64,000 nucleotides of DNA. Origin: Planctomycetaceae bacterium (lineage in GTDB: Bacteria > Planctomycetota > Planctomycetia > Pirellulales > Pirellulaceae). Each line of letters begins with the position of its first letter. Positions within the stretch are counted from its first letter, which is position 1. Of this stretch, positions 1-10,488 are shown one piece after another. The notes beneath the pieces are model-generated. The model was not told the origin of the DNA. It saw only the letters and a list, made by a program, of their open reading frames with translations, and did no database searches. The translations under genes and the position numbers were made by a program. The stretch spans positions 62,001-126,000 of the forward strand of contig JAIYDN010000067.1 in NCBI GenBank assembly GCA_027487485.1, in the 5' to 3' direction.

Positions 1-1871
1 AGTACGACAGCATCACCAGGCCGGACTCGCACATTTTCAAATGGGCCAACCGGCATCGGCGTTGCGCCCTGACTTCGCCCGCTTGCAAGCGTTCTTCGAA
101 CCTTTCCGCGGCGCACTTCTAAATTCCAACCGATGCCATTACCGCATTCTGCATGGACATGTTGCACGAGTCCTTCGATACGCAAGCTACCATTGACCGG
201 ACTCTTCCATAGAACCACCACTGATTGCGATGGCGACGGATGCACAGCAACACTGTTTGGTTTCATCAAGCCCGGAACACGAACTGCATTCGCCGACGAA
301 TTCGCTAGAACGCTCAGAGCATTTTCGCCCGTCCAGCCTTGGATGAAGTCATAATCGGGGGACCGCTCCATGCGTCCTGTTAGGCGACCTTCCACGGATG
401 TTTCGGCCTGAGCTCCGATTCCCAAAAGCTGCAGCCAACCTTGAAGCACTTCCATAGGAACTTGATGCTTCTGAGCAAGCTGTTCTAACGCGATCGGTTC
501 GGAGCTTCGATCCAATTCATCGGCGGCAGCCAAGCTCTGGGCAGCCAAGGCCATCGAACGATTGAGTTGCCATTGTCTGCGACTCAAGATTCCTCGAATA
601 TCTCGCAGCGGTATTTCTTGCCGATTTGGCAGCACAATTCTAGGATTCTCCCAAAGTGCAACGTCGTGGCTGTTGCCATCCCCCGCATCACTGGAAACCA
701 AGTAAAGAAGTACGTCCTGACCAGGAGCCGCTGCTGGAATCTTCATCTTCACTTCTTGCTGACTTGCGAGAGGATCCACCGGCTCCATCCAGGCAGTGGC
801 ACCACCTGTTTTGCCGATATGCCCGACGCTCGTGAATCTCCATAGGGCATCTTGCCATTTGCGAACATCTTCTTCTGCCAGTGATCCATCATTCCATTTC
901 TTTTGAAGTCCCGCCAAGATCAAAGAAGGCTTGGGGTCTACCAGTGCTCCAAGGAGAAACCCTAAATACTTTGCGTTCAAGCCGCGTTCGCGAGCGACAA
1001 GCTGCACGTCTTTTTTCTTGGAGATTAATGCGACACGTTCCTCATGGATTGCCTTCAAGTATTTGGCAACAGGGAGTCGCCCTTCGCTGTTGGTTACGAA
1101 CTTGATACCTTGCAAATCAACCGCCGTGCCCTCGGTAGCATCCGTGAAGACGGAATAAAACTGACGAATCTTGAGTAGCGATTCATCCGCCCAATCTCTA
1201 GCGGAAGTGCTTTGCGAAAATCGTATCGAATCCGGAAGCAAGACAGCATGCTGTGAAACTTCTTTTGCGGCGTCGAGATACTTGGTGAGCAATGAAGGGG
1301 ACATGGACAACGCCGAAGCGGCATTCGTAAACCCTTCTCCAGCGGCACCATCGGCCGGAAACTCACGAGCGGGATCCAGTGATTCGACTCCGGCAAGATC
1401 TCGAAGCGTGTACGTGTACTCCGCGTTCGACAGTCGACGCAAAACTACGGGACCAGGATCTCCAGCACTTGCTAATGCAATCGCATCCAGCACCTCTTGA
1501 TTCCATGCAAGCAGCAATCGCTTGTCCTTTTCGGAAAGCTGTGGCTGGTCTTTGGGGGGCATTTCGTTGTCTTGCAGTTGCTCCAGCGTACGCAGCCAGA
1601 TCGTCGGTTCCTTGGTGATCGTGTCGATGGATGTAAATCGCTCGAGATCTAGTTCCCCTTCTTGCTTTTGCGTCGAGTGGCACTCGATGCAGTACTTGTT
1701 TAGGAGAGGGCGAATGTCGCGATCAAAATCTGCACACTGCGATATAGCCGTCCAGAGAAAGAGCTGGACGAGAATGGCTAAGCTGCATGCAGCCTGGTGT
1801 CGTACGAAGCCAAGCTGAGATCCCAAAGAGCTTGAGTGCAATTGACTGATCCAGATCGATCCATTTGCCAT
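1..1871 (-). CDS. Planctomycete cytochrome c protein with DUF1587 region (PSCyt/DUF1592-type), C-terminus cut by window edge
   Basis: The frame is open from an ATG at 1871 to the window edge, giving about 623 residues without a stop. The N-terminus carries a signal-peptide-like hydrophobic stretch (about residues 29-46). A single c-type haem motif CIECH follows in the context NKYCIECHS (about residue 66), then the MPPK segment typical of the planctomycete PSCyt domain. Next comes RRLSNAEYTYTLRDLAG, the signature of DUF1587, with a GEGFTNAA segment after it. The family normally continues with DUF1592, DUF1588 and DUF1585 domains, which would lie beyond the edge. Such proteins are exported and thought to be redox-linked enzymes of the planctomycete periplasm, but substrates are unknown. 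The start is supported by the signal peptide it creates. No partner such as a DUF1552 protein is visible, because that side is off the window. Confidence 0.85.
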   Translation of the reverse strand, partial: MANGSIWISQLHSSSLGSQLGFVRHQAACSLAILVQLFLWTAISQCADFDRDIRPLLNKYCIECHSTQKQEGELDLERFTSIDTITKEPTIWLRTLEQLQDNEMPPKDQPQLSEKDKRLLLAWNQEVLDAIALASAGDPGPVVLRRLSNAEYTYTLRDLAGVESLDPAREFPADGAAGEGFTNAASALSMSPSLLTKYLDAAKEVSQHAVLLPDSIRFSQSTSARDWADESLLKIRQFYSVFTDATEGTAVDLQGIKFVTNSEGRLPVAKYLKAIHEERVALISKKKDVQLVARERGLNAKYLGFLLGALVDPKPSLILAGLQKKWNDGSLAEEDVRKWQDALWRFTSVGHIGKTGGATAWMEPVDPLASQQEVKMKIPAAAPGQDVLLYLVSSDAGDGNSHDVALWENPRIVLPNRQEIPLRDIRGILSRRQWQLNRSMALAAQSLAAADELDRSSEPIALEQLAQKHQVPMEVLQGWLQLLGIGAQAETSVEGRLTGRMERSPDYDFIQGWTGENALSVLANSSANAVRVPGLMKPNSVAVHPSPSQSVVVLWKSPVNGSLRIEGLVQHVHAECGNGIGWNLEVRRGKVRRTLASGRSQGATPMPVGPFENVRVRPGDAVV

Positions 1872-2099
1872 GCTGTTATCCTAGCCGATGAAGCACAAGG
1901 CATCGCTTGTGCTTCTCGAATCAAAACGGTGGGGTGAATGCGTAGGTTTTCCAGGCGTCTCCTGGGGCGGGTGTTCCCCTTATTGTACTCGTTAGACTCC
2001 CTCGGCAACAGGCAACGTCGCAAACACATTCTACGCGTTGCTAAACTTGCGTCAGCAAAAGCTGGAATTCTGATAGTAAGGCAAGCCGCACCAAGCCAC

Positions 2100-2732
2100 T
2101 CAAACGATGTTGTTTCGAACTGCCCAAACCGCCGCTTGCGTCCGATCCGTGACCCCAATCTTTCGCAAGATGTGCTGCACATGCTCTTTGACCGTCTCGT
2201 AACTAATGCCTAAGGACATGGCGATTTCTTTATTGGTCAATCCGTTTGCAAGGTGCTTCAGAACGTCCCCTTCCCGTTGAGTGAGAGGAATTTCCGTTTC
2301 GGTACCCAATCGAATGGTCGCCAGCGAGCCAGTGACTCGGCGGAGTTCGTCGCGACTCCAAATGCTTTCACCTTGAGCCGTCCGCTTGATCGCGTCCAAG
2401 ATACGGTCCACGCCATCGGTCTTCAGGCAGAAACCGTTCGCCCCCAGCGCAACCGCTCGAGCCAAATAGGTAGGGTTGTCGTAGGCCGAAAAAATGAGAA
2501 CTGGCTGCTTGGCTGAAAACGATTTAATCTTTCCGAGCAACTGAAGACCATCGCCTCCAGGAAGACGGATATCCAGAATGACGAGATCAAACTTGCCTTC
2601 CTGGAACTTTTGAAACCCGATCTCGGCGGTGGCGGCCTCATCGGAAATTTCAAACTCCGACTGACTTAGCATTTGACGCAAGCCAACTCGGACTACCTCG
2701 TGATCGTCAACCAGCAAAATCTTCTGAACCAA
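2100..2732 (-). CDS. NarL/FixJ-type response regulator
   Basis: This 210-residue protein has the standard two-domain layout. The receiver domain spans about residues 1-120, with the acidic pair D9-D10, phosphoacceptor D54 in LVILDIRLPGGDG, conserved S82 and K104. A LuxR-type helix-turn-helix (about 147-205) contains LTQREGDVLKHLANGLTNKE and the recognition-helix region ISYETVKEHVQHIL. It should be a DNA-binding transcription factor switched by phosphorylation. No histidine kinase lies beside it, so the partner is encoded elsewhere (an orphan regulator). It is preceded by a 419-base gap before the divergent ABC permease and followed by the cytochrome c gene on the same strand 228 bases downstream. 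Family assignment is firm; the regulon cannot be told from the sequence. Confidence 0.93.
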   Translation of the reverse strand: MVQKILLVDDHEVVRVGLRQMLSQSEFEISDEAATAEIGFQKFQEGKFDLVILDIRLPGGDGLQLLGKIKSFSAKQPVLIFSAYDNPTYLARAVALGANGFCLKTDGVDRILDAIKRTAQGESIWSRDELRRVTGSLATIRLGTETEIPLTQREGDVLKHLANGLTNKEIAMSLGISYETVKEHVQHILRKIGVTDRTQAAVWAVRNNIV

Positions 2733-3151
2733 AACTAGAACCTGAGCAACTTTCTACACGCCTATCGCTTTCGAATTTCAATCTTCGAACATCAAGCGTA
2801 AGCTAGCAATCCGAACGGGGGGCAAATTCAAGCTGACGTGTTGGGACATGGAAAATAGCCAAACACCACCCAACATAGCATGCTTTGGTTGCTCCTTGCA
2901 AAGAAATATGGCCGCAGAGCAATAAGTAAAGCATGTCCCATCAAATAATCTCGGTTGGAACGATTCCACGCAGTTTCAGAATATACGATTGTCTTTTTCC
3001 GTCGAGCAATTCAACGCCATTCATTGCTTTTTTGGTGACTGCTATGGTTTCTCTCTGGAAAGCTTGCTAGTTACTGCAACATCGGAAAGCTTCTGTTGGA
3101 TGCAGATTCCGAGCTGACGGTTTAAGTTGAGAGTTTCATGCAAAAGGATGC
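2733..3151. other. Intergenic region between divergent genes, no gene recognised
   Basis: A 419-base gap between the minus-strand response regulator and the plus-strand ABC permease. It must carry the promoters of both genes. I see no convincing coding frame, RNA gene or strong inverted repeat in it. A purine-rich AAAAGGATG just before the permease start is a plausible ribosome-binding site. Confidence 0.4.
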
Positions 3152-4846
3152 GTGATGTATAAGTTGCTTTTGTGCTGGCGGTACTTGAGGACGCGATGGA
3201 TTGCCCTCGCCTCGATCGTTTCCGTAACGTTAGGTGTTGCGACGCTGATCGTCGTGAACAGCGTCATGGATGGATTTACTTCGCAGATGCAAGATCGGAT
3301 GCATGGCATTCTTAGCGACTTGGTTGTGGAGACCCGTGCTTCGAACGGAATATCAGAACCCAATTGGTACATTGATCGAATCAACAAGAGGCTTGGAAGT
3401 GATGTCGAAGGTGTAACGACCGTAGTCACTTTGCCAGCCATGATGACCTTTCATCACAATGGTAACGCTCATACCCAGCAGATCAACCTGATTGGTATCG
3501 ATAAAAAAACATATGCGAGCGTCAGTGACTTTAGCAAGTATCTGCTTCATCCCGACAACAAGCAGCAGCTTGACTTCCTATTGAAGCAAGGTGGGTATGC
3601 CCCCGAACGAGATGCTCTGCAACCCTCTGGCTGGGAGTATCGAACTCGAGTGGAACAGTTGAAGAAAGACCGCTTGAGCGAAATGGAACGCTGGCGAGAA
3701 CTGCAAGCCAAAATCGCGATCGAACAACAGAACCAAGTTGCCAAGGACGCGGAGGCTCTTGGCCAAAGCACTTCCAAAACTTCAAGCGAACCAGACACGA
3801 GCGAACCCGGCACAAGCGAAACAGATTCGATCGCCAGAACGCCTGAAGTAACTTCTCCCTTAGAGGCTGCTCCCTCGCCGGAGGCAACCGACCTGGACGA
3901 GATGCTCAAAGGGCCAAGCACACCGCTGGTCCAAAGCCCCAACAAGGGACGCTTGTTTGACGCGTCTAAAGAACAGCGAACAGGAATTGTTCTTGGGATT
4001 GGAATTGGAAGCGTTCGAGGGCGCGATGCCGAAGGCCAAGTGAAGGACTACTTCTTCATCCGTCCTGGCGATGATGTCAGCGTGGCTTTCCCAAATGCGG
4101 GTACGCCACCGCGAGCAATCGACGAACAGTTCACGGTCGTGGATTTCTACGAGAGCAAGATGAGCGAGTACGATGCAACCTTTGCATTCGTCCCTATCGA
4201 GATGCTTCAACGTTCGCGAGGGATGATCGATCCCATCTCGCAACAAGGAGCCGTTACATCGATTCAGATCAAGTTGGCCAAGGGGGCAGATCTTTCGAAA
4301 TGCCGCGACATTCTACGAGAGGAATTTCCACCCTCCGAGTCGTATGTTCAAGTCAACTCATGGCGAGACACTCAGGGCCCGCTGCTGGCTGCTGTTCAAT
4401 TGGAAACAACCATTCTGAACATCTTGTTGTTCATGATTATTGCCGTTGCTGGATTCGGCATCTTGGCAACCTTCTTTATGATCGTCGTTGAGAAAACTCG
4501 CGACATCGGAGTTCTCAAATCGCTGGGGGCACCGGGAACGGGAATCGCATCGATCTTCCTTGGATACGGCGTCTTGCTGGGCACAGTTGGGTCAGGCGTC
4601 GGTGTAATCTGTGGACTGTTGTTTGTTTGGAACATCAACGAAATTGCACGAGTGCTGGAATGGATCACAGGTCGCGAGGTCTTTGATCCTACCGTCTACT
4701 ACTTTGATAGTATCCCAACCATCGTCCATCCCCTCATGCTGGTTTGGGTCAGCATAGGCTCAGTCATCATCGCTGTGTTAGCGAGTGTTCTACCATCGAT
4801 TCGCGCTGCCAGAATGCATCCCGTGGAGGCCTTACGCTATGAATAG
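3152..4846 (+). CDS. LolC/LolE-like ABC transporter permease (FtsX/MacB-PCD family)
   Basis: A 564-residue inner-membrane permease, starting at GTG 3152 or at the ATG directly after it, with AAAAGGATG upstream. TM1 is at about residues 17-36, followed by a large periplasmic domain. Three C-terminal TM segments (about 419-447, 467-490 and 528-550) form the FtsX domain, with the typical EKTRDIGVLKSLGA coupling segment between TM2 and TM3 and a C-terminus ending in [11 protein letters not shown]. This topology is that of lipoprotein-release permeases and MacB. A low-complexity Ser/Glu/Thr/Pro-rich insert sits at about residues 205-265 in the periplasmic part, where family members usually have folded domain. 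The ATPase gene overlaps its stop by 8 bases, so the two almost surely form one transporter. The substrate, lipoprotein or other, is inferred only from family resemblance. Confidence 0.88.
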   Translation: MMYKLLLCWRYLRTRWIALASIVSVTLGVATLIVVNSVMDGFTSQMQDRMHGILSDLVVETRASNGISEPNWYIDRINKRLGSDVEGVTTVVTLPAMMTFHHNGNAHTQQINLIGIDKKTYASVSDFSKYLLHPDNKQQLDFLLKQGGYAPERDALQPSGWEYRTRVEQLKKDRLSEMERWRELQAKIAIEQQNQVAKDAEALGQSTSKTSSEPDTSEPGTSETDSIARTPEVTSPLEAAPSPEATDLDEMLKGPSTPLVQSPNKGRLFDASKEQRTGIVLGIGIGSVRGRDAEGQVKDYFFIRPGDDVSVAFPNAGTPPRAIDEQFTVVDFYESKMSEYDATFAFVPIEMLQRSRGMIDPISQQGAVTSIQIKLAKGADLSKCRDILREEFPPSESYVQVNSWRDTQGPLLAAVQLETTILNILLFMIIAVAGFGILATFFMIVVEKTRDIGVLKSLGAPGTGIASIFLGYGVLLGTVGSGVGVICGLLFVWNINEIARVLEWITGREVFDPTVYYFDSIPTIVHPLMLVWVSIGSVIIAVLASVLPSIRAARMHPVEALRYE

Positions 4847-5687
4847 TTTAGTCAAAAAAGCGACTTCTCAGAATCAGCCCTCGATTGGCAAGCTTCGGGT
4901 CGTACATGCAGAAATGGACGCTGAAAATGCACCTCGTTCGACGAGCACTTCGGCAAACGGATCGGCGCCGCGTCTACAGATCACTGCGGAGCCTTCGATG
5001 ATTGTTGCCAAAGATGTCACCAAATCGTATCGACGGCATAAAACAAGCGTCGCGGTTTTGAAGGGAGTCGACTTCTCCGCGGAGCATGGAAAAATCACCG
5101 CAATTGTCGGACAAAGTGGATCAGGCAAAAGCACGCTCTTGCATTTGCTTGGAACACTCGATCGCCCAGACAGTGGGGAGATCTGGTTTGCCGACGAACG
5201 CATCGATAATCTTTCGAGCCGCAAGCGAGACGCGTTTCGCAATCAACAGCTCGGTATGATCTTCCAGTTTTATCATTTGCTTCCTGAGCTGACATTGCTC
5301 GAGAACATCATCGCCCCGGCCATGATCGGGCAAAGTGTTTTTTCCTACCTGCGCAATCGATCCAAGATCATCGAACGCGCCAAAGCCTTGTCAGAAATGG
5401 TTGGGCTTTCCCATCGATTGAACCACAAGCCGAACGAACTTTCGGGTGGCGAGATGCAACGCACCGCGATCGCGCGAGCCCTCATCACCGATCCGAAACT
5501 GTTGCTGGCAGACGAGCCGACTGGAAACCTGGACCAGGAATCCGGTCAATCCATCCTGCAATTGCTGAAGAATCTCAATCAGGAAACAGGGCTAACGATC
5601 GTCATGGTAACCCATGACGAAAATATTGCCCAGCAATGCGACTCTCTGATTCGGCTCAAGGGTGGCAAGGTAGAACGCCTCAAATAG
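4839..5687 (+). CDS. LolD-like ABC transporter ATPase
   Basis: The open frame extends upstream to 4785, but ATG 4839 is preferred: it overlaps the permease stop by 8 bases, has TGGAGG upstream and suits translational coupling. This gives 282 residues. After a non-conserved N-terminal extension of about 50 residues comes a complete nucleotide-binding domain: Walker [11 protein letters not shown]-loop in [14 protein letters not shown], signature LSGGEMQR, Walker B LLLADEP followed by the D-loop TGNLD, and the H-loop histidine in VMVTHD. The [14 protein letters not shown] segment is typical of the LolD/MacB ATPase branch. It energises the permease encoded just upstream. The polar N-terminal extension is longer than in ordinary LolD proteins and has no recognised function. 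Confidence 0.92.
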   Translation: MNSLVKKATSQNQPSIGKLRVVHAEMDAENAPRSTSTSANGSAPRLQITAEPSMIVAKDVTKSYRRHKTSVAVLKGVDFSAEHGKITAIVGQSGSGKSTLLHLLGTLDRPDSGEIWFADERIDNLSSRKRDAFRNQQLGMIFQFYHLLPELTLLENIIAPAMIGQSVFSYLRNRSKIIERAKALSEMVGLSHRLNHKPNELSGGEMQRTAIARALITDPKLLLADEPTGNLDQESGQSILQLLKNLNQETGLTIVMVTHDENIAQQCDSLIRLKGGKVERLK

Positions 5688-5889
5688 GGCGAATAGGGCG
5701 TCAATCTACTGGTAGAACAATCTTCATCGATGGCGTTTGGGATTCCCACCGCGACATCTGACTTTCGTGCTCGGACGAGGTATACTTACGCCGACCGACG
5801 CTCTCTTTTGGCTAGGGCTGTATGCCCTAAGTTGTACGCCATCAGAAGACCATCGGTGGATTGAATGCTCGTGCACGGAAGGATTTTCG

Positions 5890-6867
5890 ATGTTGCCTCA
5901 TATGCCCAACCATTGGCTCGGCTTCGATTGTTTGAAGCTTCTGCGATGCTTTTTTTTGTTCGCTTTGATTTTTTGCGCAGCGTCTGTTCCTGGACGATCT
6001 CAGGTACCAGATCGTGAAATAAACTCCTTGGAGCGATCTGCCGCCATTAATAGGGAGGTTGCCAAGACTGTCTCGAATGACGCCAAGCCCGGCATCGACT
6101 TCTTCACGTTGTTAGTCCAAGGCGGCGTCTTCATGATTCCCATTGGAATCGTGAGCATCGTTGTGGTTACGATTGTTTTCGACCGAATGATCGGCTTGCG
6201 AACGGGTCGCTTGATCCCTGGGAAGCTGAGAAGGGATCTAGTCCAACTGAATCGACAAGGTGATCTTCATCCCAATGAGCTCTTTCAAGCCTGCGGTGAT
6301 TCAAGATCCGCATTAGCAAACGTGATGCGAAATGTTTCTATGTACGCAGGCAGGCCATTGAAAGACCTCCAGACGGTAGCTCAGGAGACGGCTCAAATAG
6401 AAGCGGATCGGGCCTACAGCAATGTGCGTTGGCTTAATTTAGCTGCTGGAGTTGCTCCTTTGCTTGGCTTGCTTGGAACGGTGTGGGGGTTGATTCGAGC
6501 TTTCCACGATACAACCCAATTGACGGCCGGGCAAAATCGAGCGGACTTTCTTGCGGTCGGGATTTACGAAGCGTTGGTTACGACTCTGGCTGGCTTGATG
6601 GTGGCTATACCTGCGGCTGTCGCTTCCCACTATTTTGAAGGTCGAGTCACTAAAGTCTTTGGAACCATTTCCGAGATAAGCTCGGGGATGCTGGCGCGTC
6701 TTGAGCATCTTGAAGGCAAGTCAAGATTCGAGTTGATCGGACGTGAACTTGTACAACGCGATGTCCGCTCTTCTTTAGCTTCCGGTTTAGCGGGGCCATC
6801 CATGCCTGTCCCACCGCCCGTATCTACCCGAGCAGAAAAGATGGTAAAGAACAAGCCGCTCGGCTAA
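5890..6867 (+). CDS. MotA/TolQ/ExbB-type proton channel protein
   Basis: The frame is open from 5737, but ATG 5890 has GGAAGGA just upstream and creates a signal-peptide-like N-terminus (KLLRCFFLFALIFCAAS), giving 325 residues. TM segments lie at about 74-97, 182-204 and 224-248. The last two carry the family core: AAGVAPLLGLLGTVWGLI and YEALVTTLAGLMVAIPAAV. ExbB/TolQ proteins form pentameric proton channels that work with an ExbD/TolR partner to energise outer-membrane processes. No ExbD/TolR gene follows here; the next gene is a different two-TM protein. The N-terminal signal-like region plus a polar linker before TM1 matches the long ExbB forms common in planctomycetes and Bacteroidetes. 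Family is firm, physiological partner unknown. Confidence 0.88.
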   Translation: MLPHMPNHWLGFDCLKLLRCFFLFALIFCAASVPGRSQVPDREINSLERSAAINREVAKTVSNDAKPGIDFFTLLVQGGVFMIPIGIVSIVVVTIVFDRMIGLRTGRLIPGKLRRDLVQLNRQGDLHPNELFQACGDSRSALANVMRNVSMYAGRPLKDLQTVAQETAQIEADRAYSNVRWLNLAAGVAPLLGLLGTVWGLIRAFHDTTQLTAGQNRADFLAVGIYEALVTTLAGLMVAIPAAVASHYFEGRVTKVFGTISEISSGMLARLEHLEGKSRFELIGRELVQRDVRSSLASGLAGPSMPVPPPVSTRAEKMVKNKPLG

Positions 6868-7025
6868 CTTCTGTGGCTCAACAAAAACGCCGCCAAAAAA
6901 TTCGGCTTCCAAGGGAGTGCGAGGTGGACAATGCCATTGCTTTCATTGCCACATTTTTACTACCTTCCGAAAGAATGTTGCTGTCAAATCAGGCAATCAC
7001 TTTCACATCGAGATCGAAAAACTAG

Positions 7026-7583
7026 ATGCACGTTGTCTTCCGATTTTGGCCCGGCTTCGATAAGCTTTGGAATCGGGGCGATTTTCATTCGCTCTTGGTT
7101 TCGATTCTGTTCGCCTGGGCCTTAATGCTAGCATGGTCGGCGACTTTCGTTTGGCCAGAATGGCTTTTGAGCACTTTCGACAATGCATGGATTGCTCGGT
7201 GTTTATTGGCCGCGGTTTGGATAGCTCTTGTTTTTTCAGCTGTCGGATCGGCGTTGCAATCGCTTCGGCCATCGAACAACGACGGCCCCTCGCCAACCGA
7301 AGCCGTCAAACATCTTGAATTGGCTCAAGAGCATTATTTGCAGGCAGACTATTTTGAAGCGGAACGGCAAATCAAAAAAAATGTGCGTCGTTCCAAGACA
7401 GATATTGAGTCCTGCATGCTTTTGGTCGCCATTTATCGAAGGACTCGTCGAATTCAACAAGCGTTGGAATTGATTGCTAATCTTGAGTTATTGGAAGCCT
7501 CGTTACCCTGGATGTCAGAAATTCGGTTAGAGAAAGAGCAGTGCCTGCGTCTCAAGCTCCAGACACCCCCTGCACATGACTGA
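7026..7583 (+). CDS. Two-TM membrane protein with TPR-like cytoplasmic tail
   Basis: A 185-residue protein that I cannot assign to a named family. Hydrophobic segments at about residues 21-43 and 55-77 (rich in Trp, Leu and Ala) predict a membrane hairpin. From about residue 90 the helical pattern AVKHLELAQEHYLQADYFEAERQIKK, continuing as ESCMLLVAIYRRTRRIQQALELI, looks like one or two tetratricopeptide repeats. It lies 158 bases downstream of the ExbB-type gene on the same strand and takes the place where ExbD would be expected, so a role as accessory or scaffold of that channel is possible but only inferred. The start has no strong Shine-Dalgarno; the TM hairpin supports it. Confidence 0.6.
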   Translation: MHVVFRFWPGFDKLWNRGDFHSLLVSILFAWALMLAWSATFVWPEWLLSTFDNAWIARCLLAAVWIALVFSAVGSALQSLRPSNNDGPSPTEAVKHLELAQEHYLQADYFEAERQIKKNVRRSKTDIESCMLLVAIYRRTRRIQQALELIANLELLEASLPWMSEIRLEKEQCLRLKLQTPPAHD

Positions 7584-7767
7584 CAAAACCGTTACGATCG
7601 ATACATGTGAAGCGACACATTCCGCCGAAAAAGAAGGCAGAGCTGGAATCGTATCACCGACAATAAGGCTACTTGGCGGAATTCCCACACAAGATATTCA
7701 CACTCACGAATTGGGGTGGCAAGCTTGGTGGGGCTTCGCACAATACGACAAAATGACAGGATCGTGA
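7576..7767 (+). CDS. Possible small protein overlapping the preceding gene
   Basis: A 63-codon frame whose ATG overlaps the end of the TPR-like gene by 8 bases, a layout typical of translational coupling. The product is polar with a Trp-containing C-terminus (LGWQAWWGF) and matches nothing I recognise. It has no TM segment and no metal motif. The remaining 173 bases up to clpC show no other gene. This may be chance; it is listed only because of its position. Confidence 0.22.
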   Translation: MTDKTVTIDTCEATHSAEKEGRAGIVSPTIRLLGGIPTQDIHTHELGWQAWWGFAQYDKMTGS

Positions 7768-7940
7768 ACTTGGAACATCATTTGCATTCGAAAGAATGCG
7801 TGTGATGTTATTGGCCAAAAAAACGATCACAGACACGTAAACCAACGACGCAAGGACCGCGGGCGGTTGGTGTACCGCCACTTTGGCACAACACTATCCG
7901 GTCGACGCTACCCGATCAACATGAAAGAAAAGGTCTGAAA

Positions 7941-10478
7941 ATGTACGAAAGATTTACTGATCGCGCTCGCAAGGTCATGCAGTTGGCGAACCAAGAAGCA
8001 CAGCGATTTAACCACGAATACATCGGTACCGAGCACATTCTGCTGGGCCTTGTCAAAGAAGGCAGCGGCGTTGCAGCGAACGTTCTCAAAAACCTTGATG
8101 TCGACTTGCGCAAGATCCGCCTCGAAGTCGAAAAATTAGTTCAAAGCGGGCCAGAAATGGTGACCATTGGAAAGCTCCCGCAAACGCCTCGCGCTAAGAA
8201 GGTGATCGAGTATTCCATGGAGGAAGCTCGGAACCTGAACCACAATTATGTCGGTACCGAACACATTCTCTTGGGGCTGTTGCGAGAGCAAGAGGGCGTC
8301 GCTGCCCAAGTCCTGATGAACTTGGGAATGAAGCTAGAAGACGTTCGCGAGGAAGTGCTGAATCTGCTTGGCCACGGAATGGAAAGCGCCGAAGTGGGTG
8401 AGCGCGGCGGTCGTGAAGGAACCGGAGCAAGCAGTGAGCCTGGCCAATCAGCGAAGGCTGGCAAGAGCAAGACACCGGCTTTGGATAGCTTTGGTCGCGA
8501 TTTGACCGAACTAGCTCGTCAAGGAAAATTGGACCCCGTTATCGGTCGCGAACGCGAAATTGAACGCGCAACGCAAGTTCTTTGCCGAAGAACCAAGAAC
8601 AATCCTGTTCTGCTGGGCGAAGCTGGCGTTGGCAAGACTGCGATTGTTGAAGGGTTTGCACAACGAGTGGTGAACGGCGAAGTGCCCGAGATTTTGGCCG
8701 ACAAGAGAATCGTGGTTTTGGATCTTGCCATGATGGTTGCCGGTACCAAGTACCGAGGGCAATTCGAAGAGCGGATCAAGGCGGTTATGAACGAAGTGCG
8801 ACGTGCTCGTAACACCATTCTGTTCATCGACGAACTTCATACATTGGTCGGGGCCGGTGGAGCAGAAGGGGCGATCGACGCAGCAAACGTCTTGAAGCCT
8901 GCACTCGCTCGAGGCGAAATCCAATGCATCGGTGCAACCACTTTGGATGAATACCGAAAGTATATCGAGAAGGACAATGCTCTTGCTCGACGATTCCAAG
9001 AGATCATGGTGGAACCCACCGGAACGCAAGAGACAATCCAGATCCTGAAGGGTCTCAAGTCACGTTACGAAGAGCATCACCGCGTTACTATTACGGACGA
9101 CGCAATCGCCGCTGCGGTTGAGATGAGTGAACGCTACATCACTGCTCGCTGCTTGCCCGACAAGGCAATCGATGTGATCGACGAATCGGGCGCACGAGTG
9201 CGTTTGCGAACGATGAGCAAGCCACCCGATTTGAAGGACATCGACGACGACGTCGAACGCCTGAACAAAGAAAAAGAAGACGCTGTTGCTAATCAAGACT
9301 TTGAAAAGGCTGCAAGCCTGCGCGATCAAGCGGATAAGCTCCGACGTAAGAAAGAGCAAATCACAAGGGATTGGCGTGAAAAGAGCCGGGAAACAGACGG
9401 CGTTGTTGACGAAGAAGTCATCGCCGAAGTAGTCTCGAAGATGACCGGTATTCCTTTGACTCGATTGTCCACCGAAGATTCCATGCGTCTGATGAACATG
9501 GAAGCCGAGCTACACAAGCGAGTGGTCAGCCAAGAACAAGCCGTGAGCGCTGTTGCCAAAGCGGTTCGACGAAGCCGAAGCGGGCTAAAAGATCCAAAGA
9601 GACCTACTGGTTGCTTTGTTTTCGCTGGTCCGACGGGTGTTGGTAAAACCTTGCTGGCAAAGGCCCTAGCCGAATGCTTGTTCGGAGATTCCGACGCACT
9701 GGTCCACATCGACATGAGCGAGTACATGGAAAAGCATAACGTTAGCCGTTTGATCGGTGCCCCTCCGGGTTACGTTGGCTACGAAGAAGGCGGCCAGTTG
9801 ACCGAGAAGATTCGCCGACGACCTTACGCCGTGGTTCTGCTGGATGAAATCGAAAAAGCCCACCCGGACATCTTCAACATGCTATTGCAAGTCATGGAAG
9901 AAGGACGGTTGACAGACAGCTTTGGTCGTAACGTTGACTTCCGGAACACGATCCTGATTTTGACGACGAACGCTGGGGCTGATGCGATCAAGAATGAGTC
10001 TGCATTCGGATTCCAAAAACCGGATGGCGACGCTTCTTACGACAGCATGAAGGCTCGCGTGATGGACCAAATCGAACGCGTTTTCCGACCCGAGTTTCTG
10101 AACCGATTGGACGATACGATCATCTTCAGGCACTTGAACAAAGAAGACTTGAAGAAGGTCATCGACTTTGAAATGTCGAAGGTTCGCGAACGATTGAAGG
10201 AACGTGGATTCGATCTGATTTTGACAGACGAAGCGAAAGAGTTCATTATCAAACAAGGTTCTAACTTTGATTATGGTGCTCGACCACTTCGCCGCGCAAT
10301 CGAACAACGAATCGAAGATCCTTTGGCGGAGGAACTGCTCCGCGGAACTTTCGAAGGGAAGAATACTTTGATCGTCGAAGCGTTCAAAGACTCCGAAGGA
10401 AAGGTCACACGACTCGACTTCAAGAGCGAAGCACGTGAGCCATCCGCGGCAGCGGAACCAGCTCCTGCTGGTGCGTAA
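7941..10478 (+). CDS. clpC: ClpC-type AAA+ unfoldase (Hsp100)
   Basis: 845 residues, a normal ClpC length. Two Clp_N repeats fill residues 1-145. NBD1 has Walker A GEAGVGKT (226-233) and Walker B ILFIDE (about 293-298). A UVR motif within the middle domain ([20 protein letters not shown], about 447-466) separates ClpC from ClpA and ClpB. NBD2 has Walker A GPTGVGKT (563-570) and Walker B VVLLDE (631-636). It unfolds substrates and feeds them to ClpP, usually with adaptor proteins; no clpP or adaptor gene is nearby. The start is preceded by an AAAGAAAAGG purine tract. The C-terminus ends in an Ala/Pro-rich tail ([13 protein letters not shown]). The gene appears to be a single transcription unit, followed by a REP-like hairpin. 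Confidence 0.97.
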   Translation: MYERFTDRARKVMQLANQEAQRFNHEYIGTEHILLGLVKEGSGVAANVLKNLDVDLRKIRLEVEKLVQSGPEMVTIGKLPQTPRAKKVIEYSMEEARNLNHNYVGTEHILLGLLREQEGVAAQVLMNLGMKLEDVREEVLNLLGHGMESAEVGERGGREGTGASSEPGQSAKAGKSKTPALDSFGRDLTELARQGKLDPVIGREREIERATQVLCRRTKNNPVLLGEAGVGKTAIVEGFAQRVVNGEVPEILADKRIVVLDLAMMVAGTKYRGQFEERIKAVMNEVRRARNTILFIDELHTLVGAGGAEGAIDAANVLKPALARGEIQCIGATTLDEYRKYIEKDNALARRFQEIMVEPTGTQETIQILKGLKSRYEEHHRVTITDDAIAAAVEMSERYITARCLPDKAIDVIDESGARVRLRTMSKPPDLKDIDDDVERLNKEKEDAVANQDFEKAASLRDQADKLRRKKEQITRDWREKSRETDGVVDEEVIAEVVSKMTGIPLTRLSTEDSMRLMNMEAELHKRVVSQEQAVSAVAKAVRRSRSGLKDPKRPTGCFVFAGPTGVGKTLLAKALAECLFGDSDALVHIDMSEYMEKHNVSRLIGAPPGYVGYEEGGQLTEKIRRRPYAVVLLDEIEKAHPDIFNMLLQVMEEGRLTDSFGRNVDFRNTILILTTNAGADAIKNESAFGFQKPDGDASYDSMKARVMDQIERVFRPEFLNRLDDTIIFRHLNKEDLKKVIDFEMSKVRERLKERGFDLILTDEAKEFIIKQGSNFDYGARPLRRAIEQRIEDPLAEELLRGTFEGKNTLIVEAFKDSEGKVTRLDFKSEAREPSAAAEPAPAGA

Positions 10479-10488
10479 GTCGCATATT

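Noticed and set aside
567-1818. Plus-strand frames over the left-end cytochrome gene
   Set aside because: The minus strand encodes a continuous protein with a haem motif and DUF1587 signature; the plus frames are its shadows.
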